Under the pieces are notes generated by a model. The model did not search any database, was not told where the DNA came from, and saw nothing but the letters and a program-made list of their open reading frames with translations. 26,614 nt of DNA, taken from a virus. Made by a program: the position numbers and the translations under genes. This document shows, piece after piece, positions 21,006-26,614 of the stretch. The stretch is taken from IMG/VR virus record IMGVR_UViG_3300033233_000147, positions 1-26,614 of that record; one strand, given 5' to 3'. Numbering within the stretch: the stretch's first letter is position 1; every line of letters starts with the position of its first letter.

Positions 21006-22705
21006 TACCATGCCCCTTTTTGTGCCAGGATCGAAGTACCTCTGGAGGCTCCGTGTCTGTCATCGTCATCCCCGCCTCGTCCACCGAATGCGTCACGGGT
21101 ACCAACGGTCTCGTATTCGATTTTCCCGATCCCTTTTTCCAGCAGGCCCAGCAGCATCTCCAGCGCGTCGGGTCCGTCGTCATGTGTGCCGCGGCCCTTT
21201 GGTCTGTAGTAAAGGAGCTGACGCTTCAGCTCAGTCATATTCTTTTTAAAGCGGATCCACCCGTTTTTGATCCAAGGCTGCAGCCGGATGATCCTGAGGT
21301 CTTTGTCCGTGTTCGGCAGAAACTCATCGATATTGATCGTCTGACCCTTCTGATGCGCCAGCTGCTCGAACTGCCGCGCGAAGAACTCCTGGAACTGGAC
21401 CGTCTCCATGCGGAGCTTATCGAAGCGATCGCGCTCGTGATAGAGGAGCAGATCTGCCATAATCCTGTCGGGCTGACGCTTTTCGATATCGGCGATATCG
21501 AGATAGACGATATGCTCCTTCATGCGGCCGCCGAGGATTGCCGAGGGGTCATTGCGTTTGTTGCGTTTGCCCAGGGAAGGATCGCAGGCACCTCCGTGCA
21601 TACAGCCGGCGAGATCCACGTCACCATCTTCATAGTCCACGAACCACTCTTCAAGAAAGACCTGGTCTTCAGGATTGAGCGGCTCGTTCTGCTTTTCGCT
21701 GTCGAACGCGGCCGGACCGTCCGTAACCCTCATCTTCATGAGGTAGTAATAGTCTTCCTGTTCCGGCCAGAGGACTTCGGTACCGGCGAGCATCGCTTCT
21801 TTGTTGGATAGGAAGAATGCATCAGCCAGGCGTTCGGCCTCATCCTTGCCGACTGAGATGTCCTTAAAGATCTCTTCCCACTGCTCCCAGAGCTTCGATG
21901 GGGAAAATTTTAAGACCGCTTTGAATTTGTGTCCCTTCCAGCCCGGACGCAGCAGGAGATCCGACAGCAGGGCCTCGGCATGCAGGATCGTGCCGACGAC
22001 GATATAGACGGTATACTTCGCGCCGATCTTCATGAGAGCCTTGAAAAACCAGTTGCTCAGCTTCTTTCGCTGATCAGGTGATTCGACCGACTCGTCGTTC
22101 TCGAGGTCGTCGCCGATGACCAGGTCAGGACGCCGGCTGCCGTGCCTGAGGCCTCTGAGCTTCATGCCTGAGCCCACGCCCTGCATCTTCACGCCGTTGC
22201 GAGTTACGATGGTGTCTGACTGCCAGACCGGGCCTTCGCCGAAAATAGCAGGGAAGTCCTGCTTCAGCCGCTCGTTGCTTTCGAGCTCGAGCTTGATCGC
22301 CTGGATGAAGCTTTCAGCCTGGGATAGTGTCTCTGACACCGGCAGGATATAACGGCGCTTTTTAAATACTGCACACCACAGCGGCAGCACAAACGTACCC
22401 CAGGTTGATTTCGCATTGCCTCGAGGCGCTGCGTTTGCCTCTTTGTCCCCCTCTCCCGTTTCGATCGCGTTGTTGATCATCTCCGGGTACCGCTTGCAGA
22501 AATAATCGTGGAGCTTCGAGCTGGGAGAACTGATGTAGTGAGGGAAGTACGTCCGACCGAAAAACTCCATATCCTTTTCGGCCCGGGCGATCCTGGCCTT
22601 CTGTGCCTTCTTATCGTCAGGGAAGGGCTGCGCAGATGACTGGATGATGGCCCTGAGGGCCTCCATCTCTTTGTTGAATTTCTTCTCGCTTAATTTAAGC
22701 GGCAT
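21005..22705 (-). CDS. Terminase large subunit
   Basis: A 566-residue DNA-packaging motor. From the ATG at 22705 the ATPase Walker A is APRGNAKST (about 93-101) and Walker B DLVIGDDLEND (about 194-204). The nuclease half contains GGACDPSLGKRNKRNDPSAI and ends with GRGTHDDGPDALEMLLGL, the typical C-terminal Asp cluster of phage terminases. I chose 22705 (MPLKLSEKKFN) because it follows GGGAGA; the longer open frame overlaps the small terminase with unlikely sequence. It overlaps the small terminase by 11 bases. Together the two cut and package the genome into the prohead through the portal. Confidence 0.93.
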   Translation of the reverse strand: MPLKLSEKKFNKEMEALRAIIQSSAQPFPDDKKAQKARIARAEKDMEFFGRTYFPHYISSPSSKLHDYFCKRYPEMINNAIETGEGDKEANAAPRGNAKSTWGTFVLPLWCAVFKKRRYILPVSETLSQAESFIQAIKLELESNERLKQDFPAIFGEGPVWQSDTIVTRNGVKMQGVGSGMKLRGLRHGSRRPDLVIGDDLENDESVESPDQRKKLSNWFFKALMKIGAKYTVYIVVGTILHAEALLSDLLLRPGWKGHKFKAVLKFSPSKLWEQWEEIFKDISVGKDEAERLADAFFLSNKEAMLAGTEVLWPEQEDYYYLMKMRVTDGPAAFDSEKQNEPLNPEDQVFLEEWFVDYEDGDVDLAGCMHGGACDPSLGKRNKRNDPSAILGGRMKEHIVYLDIADIEKRQPDRIMADLLLYHERDRFDKLRMETVQFQEFFARQFEQLAHQKGQTINIDEFLPNTDKDLRIIRLQPWIKNGWIRFKKNMTELKRQLLYYRPKGRGTHDDGPDALEMLLGLLEKGIGKIEYETVGTRDAFGGRGGDDDDRHGASRGTSILAQKGAW

Positions 22706-23201
22706 ACTTCTCCCGGGCAAAGGCCATGAAGTCGTCGAAGTTCCTCTCGAGGAGGGGAACAACTTCGGGATCGTTCTTGCTGTAGAAATTCACGAGGTCT
22801 TTCATGAAATCGATGAAGAGTGACGTTTTGAAAGATGCGGTCTTTGTGCGGATCTCGAAGATCGTCTTGATTACTCCGGCATAGGCATACTGAGCCTGGT
22901 GATCGGGAACAGACAGAGTCTCGAAATAGGCCTCGTATTTATCCTTTTGCTTAATGAGGGCATTCATCATCTGATCTTCAAAGGAGATCTGACAGTCTTT
23001 TGTCTTCTGGCGCTCTGCGTCCACCTTCACCCGCCGGTCCTCGAAATTGAACTTCTCACGCCACTCATTAAAGGAGGGCTTGCTGAGTTTCAGCCCGGCC
23101 TTATCCATCGCCCGCAGTGTAGCTTCGACGTTGCCGCCCTGTTCGCAGTAGATGCGGAAGGCGAGCTCGCGGTTTTCGGCGATGAAAGACTTGCCTTTCA
23201 C
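22695..23201 (-). CDS. Terminase small subunit (Mu gp27/DUF3486 or DUF1804 type)
   Basis: A GTG at 23201 overlaps the previous stop as GTGA and has GAGG upstream, giving 168 residues. The N-terminal part (SFIAENRELAFRIYCEQGGN onward, with ATLRAMDKAGLKLSKPSFNE and W) is a helix-turn-helix unit of the phage terminase small-subunit kind. A basic segment and a helical C-terminal half (TIFEIRTKTASFKTSLFIDF) follow. It immediately precedes the large terminase. It should recognise packaging DNA and stimulate the large subunit. Confidence 0.78.
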   Translation of the reverse strand: MKGKSFIAENRELAFRIYCEQGGNVEATLRAMDKAGLKLSKPSFNEWREKFNFEDRRVKVDAERQKTKDCQISFEDQMMNALIKQKDKYEAYFETLSVPDHQAQYAYAGVIKTIFEIRTKTASFKTSLFIDFMKDLVNFYSKNDPEVVPLLERNFDDFMAFAREKYAA

Positions 23202-23500
23202 AGGACCTCGTCGATTCCGTTTTCGTGAATATGGCCGTCGATCAGGTCCCACCCTGAAGCGGTGAGGCAGGCAAACGCAACCTGGAATCCATAGCCCTTG
23301 CGCTTGTCAATCCGCACATATCCCTTCTCGGAGAGATACGTCAGATGCGCAACAAGCTGGTCATCGAGCATCGGGTACCCCAGGTTGTCGAGCGAGAACA
23401 ATAGAACCTTCATATCCAGCGCCCCCGGATAGTTGGTTTTCAACAGCTCCAGTATGGCGATCCTGATACGTTTATTTTTCTCGCTGTTAAGGCTTCTCAT
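23198..23500 (-). CDS. Winged-helix protein, Mu gp26-like
   Basis: An ATG at 23500 overlaps the preceding stop as ATGA and has AGGAGAAGG upstream; the product is 100 residues. It starts MRSLNSEKNKRIRIAILELL and has a clear winged-helix outline: three helices followed by LTYLSEKGYVRIDKRKGYGF and a wing strand. It ends GHIHENGIDEVL. Mu-like phages often encode a small winged-helix protein just before the terminase genes, and this fits that place. Whether it regulates transcription or helps packaging is not known to me. Confidence 0.65.
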   Translation of the reverse strand: MRSLNSEKNKRIRIAILELLKTNYPGALDMKVLLFSLDNLGYPMLDDQLVAHLTYLSEKGYVRIDKRKGYGFQVAFACLTASGWDLIDGHIHENGIDEVL

Positions 23501-23865
23501 TCTTGCGCCTTCTCCTTCTCCCCTGAAAGTTGTGGATCGGTTGCTCTGCGTCCGCAATGGGATGTGTCGTTCATCCGCTCGTGATGTTCGCGCTCAATCT
23601 GGTCGAACGCCTGACTGCGCTGTGCGATGTACTTCAGCAGCACGAGCATCTCGCGGTGCTCGCCATTATCCTTCTCGACCGATTCCTTGATGCTCAGTGT
23701 CAGGGTCTCCATCGCAGTGGCCTGCCTGGCGAGTGCATCGGCCACCTTATCGCCCAGCTTGCTGAGCAGGCTCGTAACCAGCCGGTAGGTCAGAACTATG
23801 ATCAGCGCGGCGATCAGGCCTCCCGCCCCAGCATTTACCGCCGCTATGATCAGTTTCTCTTCCAT
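23497..23865 (-). CDS. Membrane-anchored coiled-coil protein (Mu gp25-like position)
   Basis: A 122-residue protein with one N-terminal transmembrane helix (AGAGGLIAALIIVLTYRLVT) and a long polar helix predicted to be coiled coil (ALARQATAMETLTLSIKESV to EREHHERMND). It ends in a charged tail. Mu-like phages carry a short membrane-anchored coiled coil (DUF2730 type) in this place. It could act as a spanin-like, holin-regulating or membrane-tethering factor. The evidence is topology and location, not sequence identity. Confidence 0.6.
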   Translation of the reverse strand: MEEKLIIAAVNAGAGGLIAALIIVLTYRLVTSLLSKLGDKVADALARQATAMETLTLSIKESVEKDNGEHREMLVLLKYIAQRSQAFDQIEREHHERMNDTSHCGRRATDPQLSGEKEKAQE

Positions 23866-23874
23866 GTCGAATCC

Positions 23875-24312
23875 CTAGAACGTTGCCCGTATGATCGAGA
23901 CGATAAACCCCGCATCGATCTTACCGGTCCGGAAGTCGTAGAGGGGCATGATGCCGAATGCGGGATTGATCACGCCTGCCGTCCATTGTCCGCCGAGCCG
24001 CGTCACGAGCTTCGGAATATTTAACATGGGCCCCGCGCCGATAAAGACGGCCCCGGAGTTTGTCTCTGTCTTCTGAGGCGCAACGGCCTCGATCCGAAGG
24101 GTCAACAGTCCGTCGTACATCTTCGCGATGTCCGTACCGACGCCTACGGCAAGGGCCTTGCCCCTGATCAGATACGCAGTATCGCCCTGGAGGTTTATGC
24201 CTGAGAGCTGCAGCGCGTCGTCAGGGGTTGCTGGAGGAGCGTCTGCGGCTAAAACCGGAATGCTCATCACCATTACTGCCAGAACTGCGAATAACATGAG
24301 AAATTTTTTCAT
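23875..24312 (-). CDS. Secreted hypothetical protein
   Basis: A 145-residue protein with a strong signal peptide (MKKFLMLFAVLAVMVMSIPV, cut near LAA-DA). The mature part has alternating hydrophobic strands (TAYLIRGKALAVGVGTDIAK, and GAVFIGAGPMLNIPKL) and ends FIVSIIRATF, with a terminal Phe. A terminal aromatic residue and amphipathic strands are features of small outer-membrane beta-barrels, but the protein is short. The ATG overlaps the previous stop (ATGA). The role in the lysis block is unknown. Confidence 0.6.
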   Translation of the reverse strand: MKKFLMLFAVLAVMVMSIPVLAADAPPATPDDALQLSGINLQGDTAYLIRGKALAVGVGTDIAKMYDGLLTLRIEAVAPQKTETNSGAVFIGAGPMLNIPKLVTRLGGQWTAGVINPAFGIMPLYDFRTGKIDAGFIVSIIRATF

Positions 24313-24929
24313 TTGATCTCCTTGTCTGAATCCCAGATTAAGATAGTGGAGCCACGCTCCATGGTTTTATAGATGCCGGTCGGGCTGATATACGGCCTGC
24401 CGAGTCCGGCCAGATCGTCAAGCCTTGCGCCGATACGATTTTCAACGTCAGATTGATAAACGAGCTCGGAGCAATACAGGGTTTTAACGCCAAGATCAAA
24501 TAGGTAATCGTAGTGACAGTCCGCAAACGTCAGGCAGTTGCCTATAACCGTTTTCAGGTAGGCATCGTCCCAGGCGGGGCAGCGCAGGATGACAACCCGG
24601 TCCGCCTCTTTGCATATGTCGAAAAAGGTGGACCTGGTGAAATCTGTGTGGGTCATCTCCGCAACGTCGAAATCAGTGCCTTTGTCGATGCAGAGAGCCG
24701 CGTGAGAAAATTCCCCGGGGATCAGCAGCGTCGTCAACTTTTTCCTGTCCAGGGCAAGGAGTATATCTCCCGTCCGCAGCAGCTCATAACCCCGGCGATA
24801 CTTCCAGCCGCGCATTGAGGTGTAGTAAGTCGTAAAGCGGACATACGGAATTACGCGCCTCAGCAGCCACGTGTAGAACTGTGTCTGCATCAGCCAGAGG
24901 ATCAATCTGCGACGAATAAGATTAAGCAA
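24309..24929 (-). CDS. YiiX/YebB-like papain-fold (NlpC/P60 superfamily) hydrolase
   Basis: A TTG at 24929, with AAGGGG seven bases upstream and overlapping the previous stop, gives a 206-residue protein. ATG 24950 is possible but lacks a ribosome site. An N-terminal hydrophobic or amphipathic stretch (ILWLMQTQFYTWLLRRVIPY) may attach it to membrane. The fold signature follows: LLRTGDILLAL, then FSHAALCID with the His, and LYCSELVYQSD with the probable Cys nucleophile. This His-before-Cys order is that of permuted papain-like enzymes of the YiiX group. Members cleave amide bonds in peptidoglycan or lipid substrates; the substrate here is not predictable. It sits in the lysis block. Confidence 0.7.
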   Translation of the reverse strand: MLNLIRRRLILWLMQTQFYTWLLRRVIPYVRFTTYYTSMRGWKYRRGYELLRTGDILLALDRKKLTTLLIPGEFSHAALCIDKGTDFDVAEMTHTDFTRSTFFDICKEADRVVILRCPAWDDAYLKTVIGNCLTFADCHYDYLFDLGVKTLYCSELVYQSDVENRIGARLDDLAGLGRPYISPTGIYKTMERGSTILIWDSDKEIK

Positions 24930-25233
24930 CCTGCTTCCCCTTGACTGCATTGATGAGCTTGGCAACAACGCCGTAGACCGAGAGCGCTGCACCGTATACT
25001 GTGCCGGCGACCGCCGCGATCTGAGTGACGCCGTCCGTCAGGATTGTCATGTCAGATGCATTGACGGTCACACCGGAGCCGATCGCAAGCGCACCTGACG
25101 CCAAGGCGAGGACTGCACCGATAAAGGTCCTCTGCAGATAGAGCGGCCTCTTTGCCAGGCCTGCAGCTTTGACCTCGGCGGATACGTTTTGAAATAAACC
25201 AGCTAAGGGCAAATACTTCAGTAATTTAAGCAT
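24922..25233 (-). CDS. Holin-like small membrane protein
   Basis: A 103-residue protein with two hydrophobic segments: TFIGAVLALASGALAIGSGV and GVTQIAAVAGTVYGAALSVY with GVVAKL. A short linker separates them and the C-terminus is basic (NAVKGKQVA). Size, topology and place among lysis genes fit a two-helix holin that lets the transglycosylase reach the cell wall. The ATG overlaps the upstream stop (TGATG) with GGAGG before it. No sequence family is named, so the holin call is by topology. Confidence 0.6.
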   Translation of the reverse strand: MLKLLKYLPLAGLFQNVSAEVKAAGLAKRPLYLQRTFIGAVLALASGALAIGSGVTVNASDMTILTDGVTQIAAVAGTVYGAALSVYGVVAKLINAVKGKQVA

Positions 25234-25733
25234 CAGATTCCTCCTTTTTTGGCTTTAAAGAGAACTGGTTTCCAAAAGGCATAATAGAGCGAGGCGTGCC
25301 CGTACTCGACAGCCTCATCATATGCCGCGTCGATCTCCCATCCATTGACGCGCGTGCGATACTCCGCCACGGCGAAACCGGTGCGGTCCTTACCTCGCCG
25401 GCAATGGATGAACGTCTTAACACCGGGATCGCTGATGATGTCGGCGACAATATTCCTCAGCGTCTCGGACCCGGGACGTATGAACGGAGATTCAGAAAGC
25501 GGATAGTGATGGAAGATTAAGCCGTGCGCCTCAGCGTACTGTTTTTCGGCCTCGACAAATTCGTTTTGTTCTTCCAGATTGAGGATCTTATCGAACTGTA
25601 AGAGTTGTGAAAGGTCGGACTGCCGACTGCCGCGCCACAGATTACCGTCAACGTGTGCGATATAATCACTGGAGCTGACGGAAGCGCAGGCGCTGAGGAT
25701 AAGCAACAGCATCGTGAGCAGTGCTTTTTTCAT
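25233..25733 (-). CDS. Lipoprotein dual-specificity/tyrosine phosphatase
   Basis: A 166-residue protein. Its first 16 residues (MKKALLTMLLLILSAC) are a lipoprotein signal with lipobox LSAC at Cys16, so it should be anchored in the envelope facing the periplasm. The rest is a cysteine-based phosphatase: GNLWRGSRQSD near the start and the catalytic loop HCRRGKDRTG with nucleophile Cys111 and Arg117 (C-x5-R). This family removes phosphate from protein tyrosine/serine or small phospho-compounds. The ATG overlaps the transglycosylase stop as ATGA. A periplasmic phosphatase inside a phage lysis cluster is unusual; a role in the envelope during lysis or lysogeny is inferred. Confidence 0.8.
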   Translation of the reverse strand: MKKALLTMLLLILSACASVSSSDYIAHVDGNLWRGSRQSDLSQLLQFDKILNLEEQNEFVEAEKQYAEAHGLIFHHYPLSESPFIRPGSETLRNIVADIISDPGVKTFIHCRRGKDRTGFAVAEYRTRVNGWEIDAAYDEAVEYGHASLYYAFWKPVLFKAKKGGI

Positions 25734-26296
25734 GCGGTTGTTCCTTTGTAATCAGTCCAGATCTTCTCGACGTAAGCCACCGTCTGTTTCTCTTCAGGAT
25801 CGTGACCTTTGACCAGGCAGCGTTTGTCACCCAGGGCGACGGCAACGCTCTCCCAGGTGATCGGTATGTTGTCTGCAACGCAGATATTTATCGCTTTGAA
25901 TACATAGCCCATCCCGCAGTTGTAAGAGGCGAGTGCCAACTTCCAGTAATCGTCCTGTGTTGCTGACTTCGATAATTCGGTAAACTCTTTCGGCAGACAC
26001 ACAACCTGACGGAAGCAGGCCATACGCAGACGCTTTAGGTACTTCGCCCCTGCGTCGAGGTTTTTGTCGGGCTCGAAGATATAGTTATTCGCATCGGCGT
26101 CTTTACCCGTGAGTTCTCTCCACGTCGGCGGCATGATCTGCAGCAGCCCGCGTGCGCCGCACTTGCTGACGGCAAGGGGATCGAAGGATGACTCCTGTTT
26201 GACCTGGGAATAAAGCAGCTCATACGGGATGACGTGCTTTGCAGCAGCGGCAATGATGAGAGCGTCAATTTCGGGTGTCGGGCGGCGGCTAGGCAT
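25730..26296 (-). CDS. Lytic transglycosylase (SLT family), phage lysin
   Basis: This 188-residue enzyme has the SLT goose-lysozyme-like fold. The catalytic Glu35 is in SQVKQESSFDP, followed by GLLQIMPPTW (50-59), NLDAGAKYLKRL and ALASYNCGMGYV. It cleaves the glycan strands of peptidoglycan with formation of anhydro-muramic ends. There is no signal peptide, so release would need the holin-like protein encoded further down. It is the first gene of the lysis block. An in-frame TAG lies four codons before the ATG, so 26296 is the certain start. The ATG lies in a hairpin loop, described separately. Confidence 0.9.
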   Translation of the reverse strand: MPSRRPTPEIDALIIAAAAKHVIPYELLYSQVKQESSFDPLAVSKCGARGLLQIMPPTWRELTGKDADANNYIFEPDKNLDAGAKYLKRLRMACFRQVVCLPKEFTELSKSATQDDYWKLALASYNCGMGYVFKAINICVADNIPITWESVAVALGDKRCLVKGHDPEEKQTVAYVEKIWTDYKGTTA

Positions 26297-26314
26297 TAAT
26301 AACCCCTAGCCGCC
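26284..26314 (-). promoter_or_regulatory. Start-codon hairpin of the lysin gene
   Basis: A perfect 10-base inverted repeat (26284-26293 with 26305-26314, GGCGGCTAGG and its complement) flanks an 11-base loop that contains the ATG of the transglycosylase. The likely ribosome site (TAGGGG) is partly in the stem. Folded, it would reduce lysin translation. A timing role is inferred. Confidence 0.65.
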
Positions 26315-26359
26315 CTTGGGTGCTGCCTACTGAATGGGGAGGGTTTTTAGAGAAAGAGT

Positions 26360-26395
26360 GGCAGGCCCGGAGGGAGGTGAAGCCCTGGGCCTGCC
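26360..26395 (-). terminator. Terminator-like hairpin between the regulator and the lysis genes
   Basis: GGCAGGCCC pairs with GGGCCTGCC (26387-26395 with 26360-26368) around an 18-base loop. Downstream in the transcript comes a pyrimidine-rich CACTCTTTCTCT. This resembles an intrinsic terminator that separates the regulator transcript from the late operon. The T-run is imperfect. The late promoter itself should lie in 26297 to 26488, but I could not identify it with confidence. Confidence 0.55.
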
Positions 26396-26488
26396 GTGGC
26401 GCAGCGAGCGCATATGAAATATCTATGGATGTGATAAGCATGCATAGAGACTACAGGGTGAGGGGCGCAGCAAACGAGACGAAAGACT

Positions 26489-26614
26489 TCAGTCGTTCTG
26501 GTTCTTAATAAGGGACAACAAGGGGGCAGGGGCTGGAGCGTCAGGCTCCGTGCCAAGTATATTCCAGATGTGTCTTTCTGTCAATCTGAACTTGATCGCC
26601 AGTTGCGGTGCTTT
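26489..26614 (-). CDS. C-terminus of a Mor/C-like transcription regulator (partial)
   Basis: The frame is open from the window edge and ends at 26489, giving 41 residues. It starts KAPQLAIKFRLTERHIWNIL, a helix-turn-helix like the one ending Mu Mor and C proteins (LA-x-KF-x-LTER-x-I-x-x-IL), and has a Pro/Ala-rich tail ending NQND. In Mu, Mor and C activate middle and late promoters just upstream of the lysis genes, matching its place here. The 5' part is outside the window. The family call is from this short segment only. Confidence 0.55.
   Translation of the reverse strand, partial: KAPQLAIKFRLTERHIWNILGTEPDAPAPAPLLSLIKNQND

Noticed and set aside
20966-21811. A 281-codon open frame on the plus strand
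   Set aside because: It is antisense to the terminase large subunit, whose Walker and nuclease motifs are clear. It has no recognisable protein character or ribosome site context.
22706-22762. Longer terminase large subunit start at 22762
   Set aside because: The extra 19 residues overlap the small terminase gene and look like a read of its opposite codon phase; ATG 22705 has GGGAGA upstream.
26297-26488. Late promoter or Mor/C binding site
   Set aside because: A late promoter is expected here by analogy with Mu, but no -10/-35 pair or known operator stood out clearly enough to mark.

Overview
The window is part of a double-stranded DNA tailed phage or prophage of a Gram-negative host. The evidence is a Mu-type head gene set, a non-contractile (siphovirus-like) tail set, and Sec and lipoprotein signals. 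Base composition is moderately GC-rich, but I cannot place the host more closely. Every convincing gene reads on the minus strand, so transcription runs from the right end to the left. Start and stop codons mostly overlap or nearly touch, which suggests one long late operon. The window opens in the middle of one gene and closes in the middle of another.

Right end, 26614 to 23200: the last 41 codons of a Mor/C-like regulator are followed by a terminator-like hairpin. A lysis/envelope block comes next: an SLT transglycosylase whose start codon sits in a GC-rich hairpin, a lipoprotein tyrosine/dual-specificity phosphatase, a holin-like membrane protein, a YiiX-like papain-fold hydrolase, a secreted protein, a membrane-anchored coiled coil and a winged-helix Mu gp26-like protein.

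Head block, 23201 to 14271: small terminase, large terminase, a tiny coupled ORF, a portal fused to a Mu F-like domain, an HK97 gp10/Mu G-like protein, a protease-scaffold-decoration fusion, the gpT-type major capsid protein, and gp35-like and gp36-like (DUF1320) proteins.

Middle block, 14271 to 8576: this holds a complete diversity-generating retroelement (DGR). It has a 504-residue C-type-lectin target gene with the variable repeat (VR) at its 3' end, a template repeat (TR), and a reverse transcriptase followed by a coupled small gene. All 12 TR/VR differences fall on template adenines, which shows the mutagenic process has acted. The cassette lies between the gp36-like and gp37-like (DUF1834) neck genes. 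Around it are several small proteins with Sec-type signal peptides; the major capsid protein also has a hydrophobic N-terminal extension, and the protease fusion has an internal signal-like segment.

Tail block, 8575 to 1: tail tube protein, tail assembly chaperones joined by a likely -1 ribosomal frameshift (A AAA AAC), tape measure, a distal-tail-like protein, a large hub-like protein with two seven-unit repeat arrays, and the start of a small Cys-rich protein.

The strongest result is the DGR. The export signals on predicted virion proteins, the frameshift site and three start-site RNA structures are the other points most worth testing.
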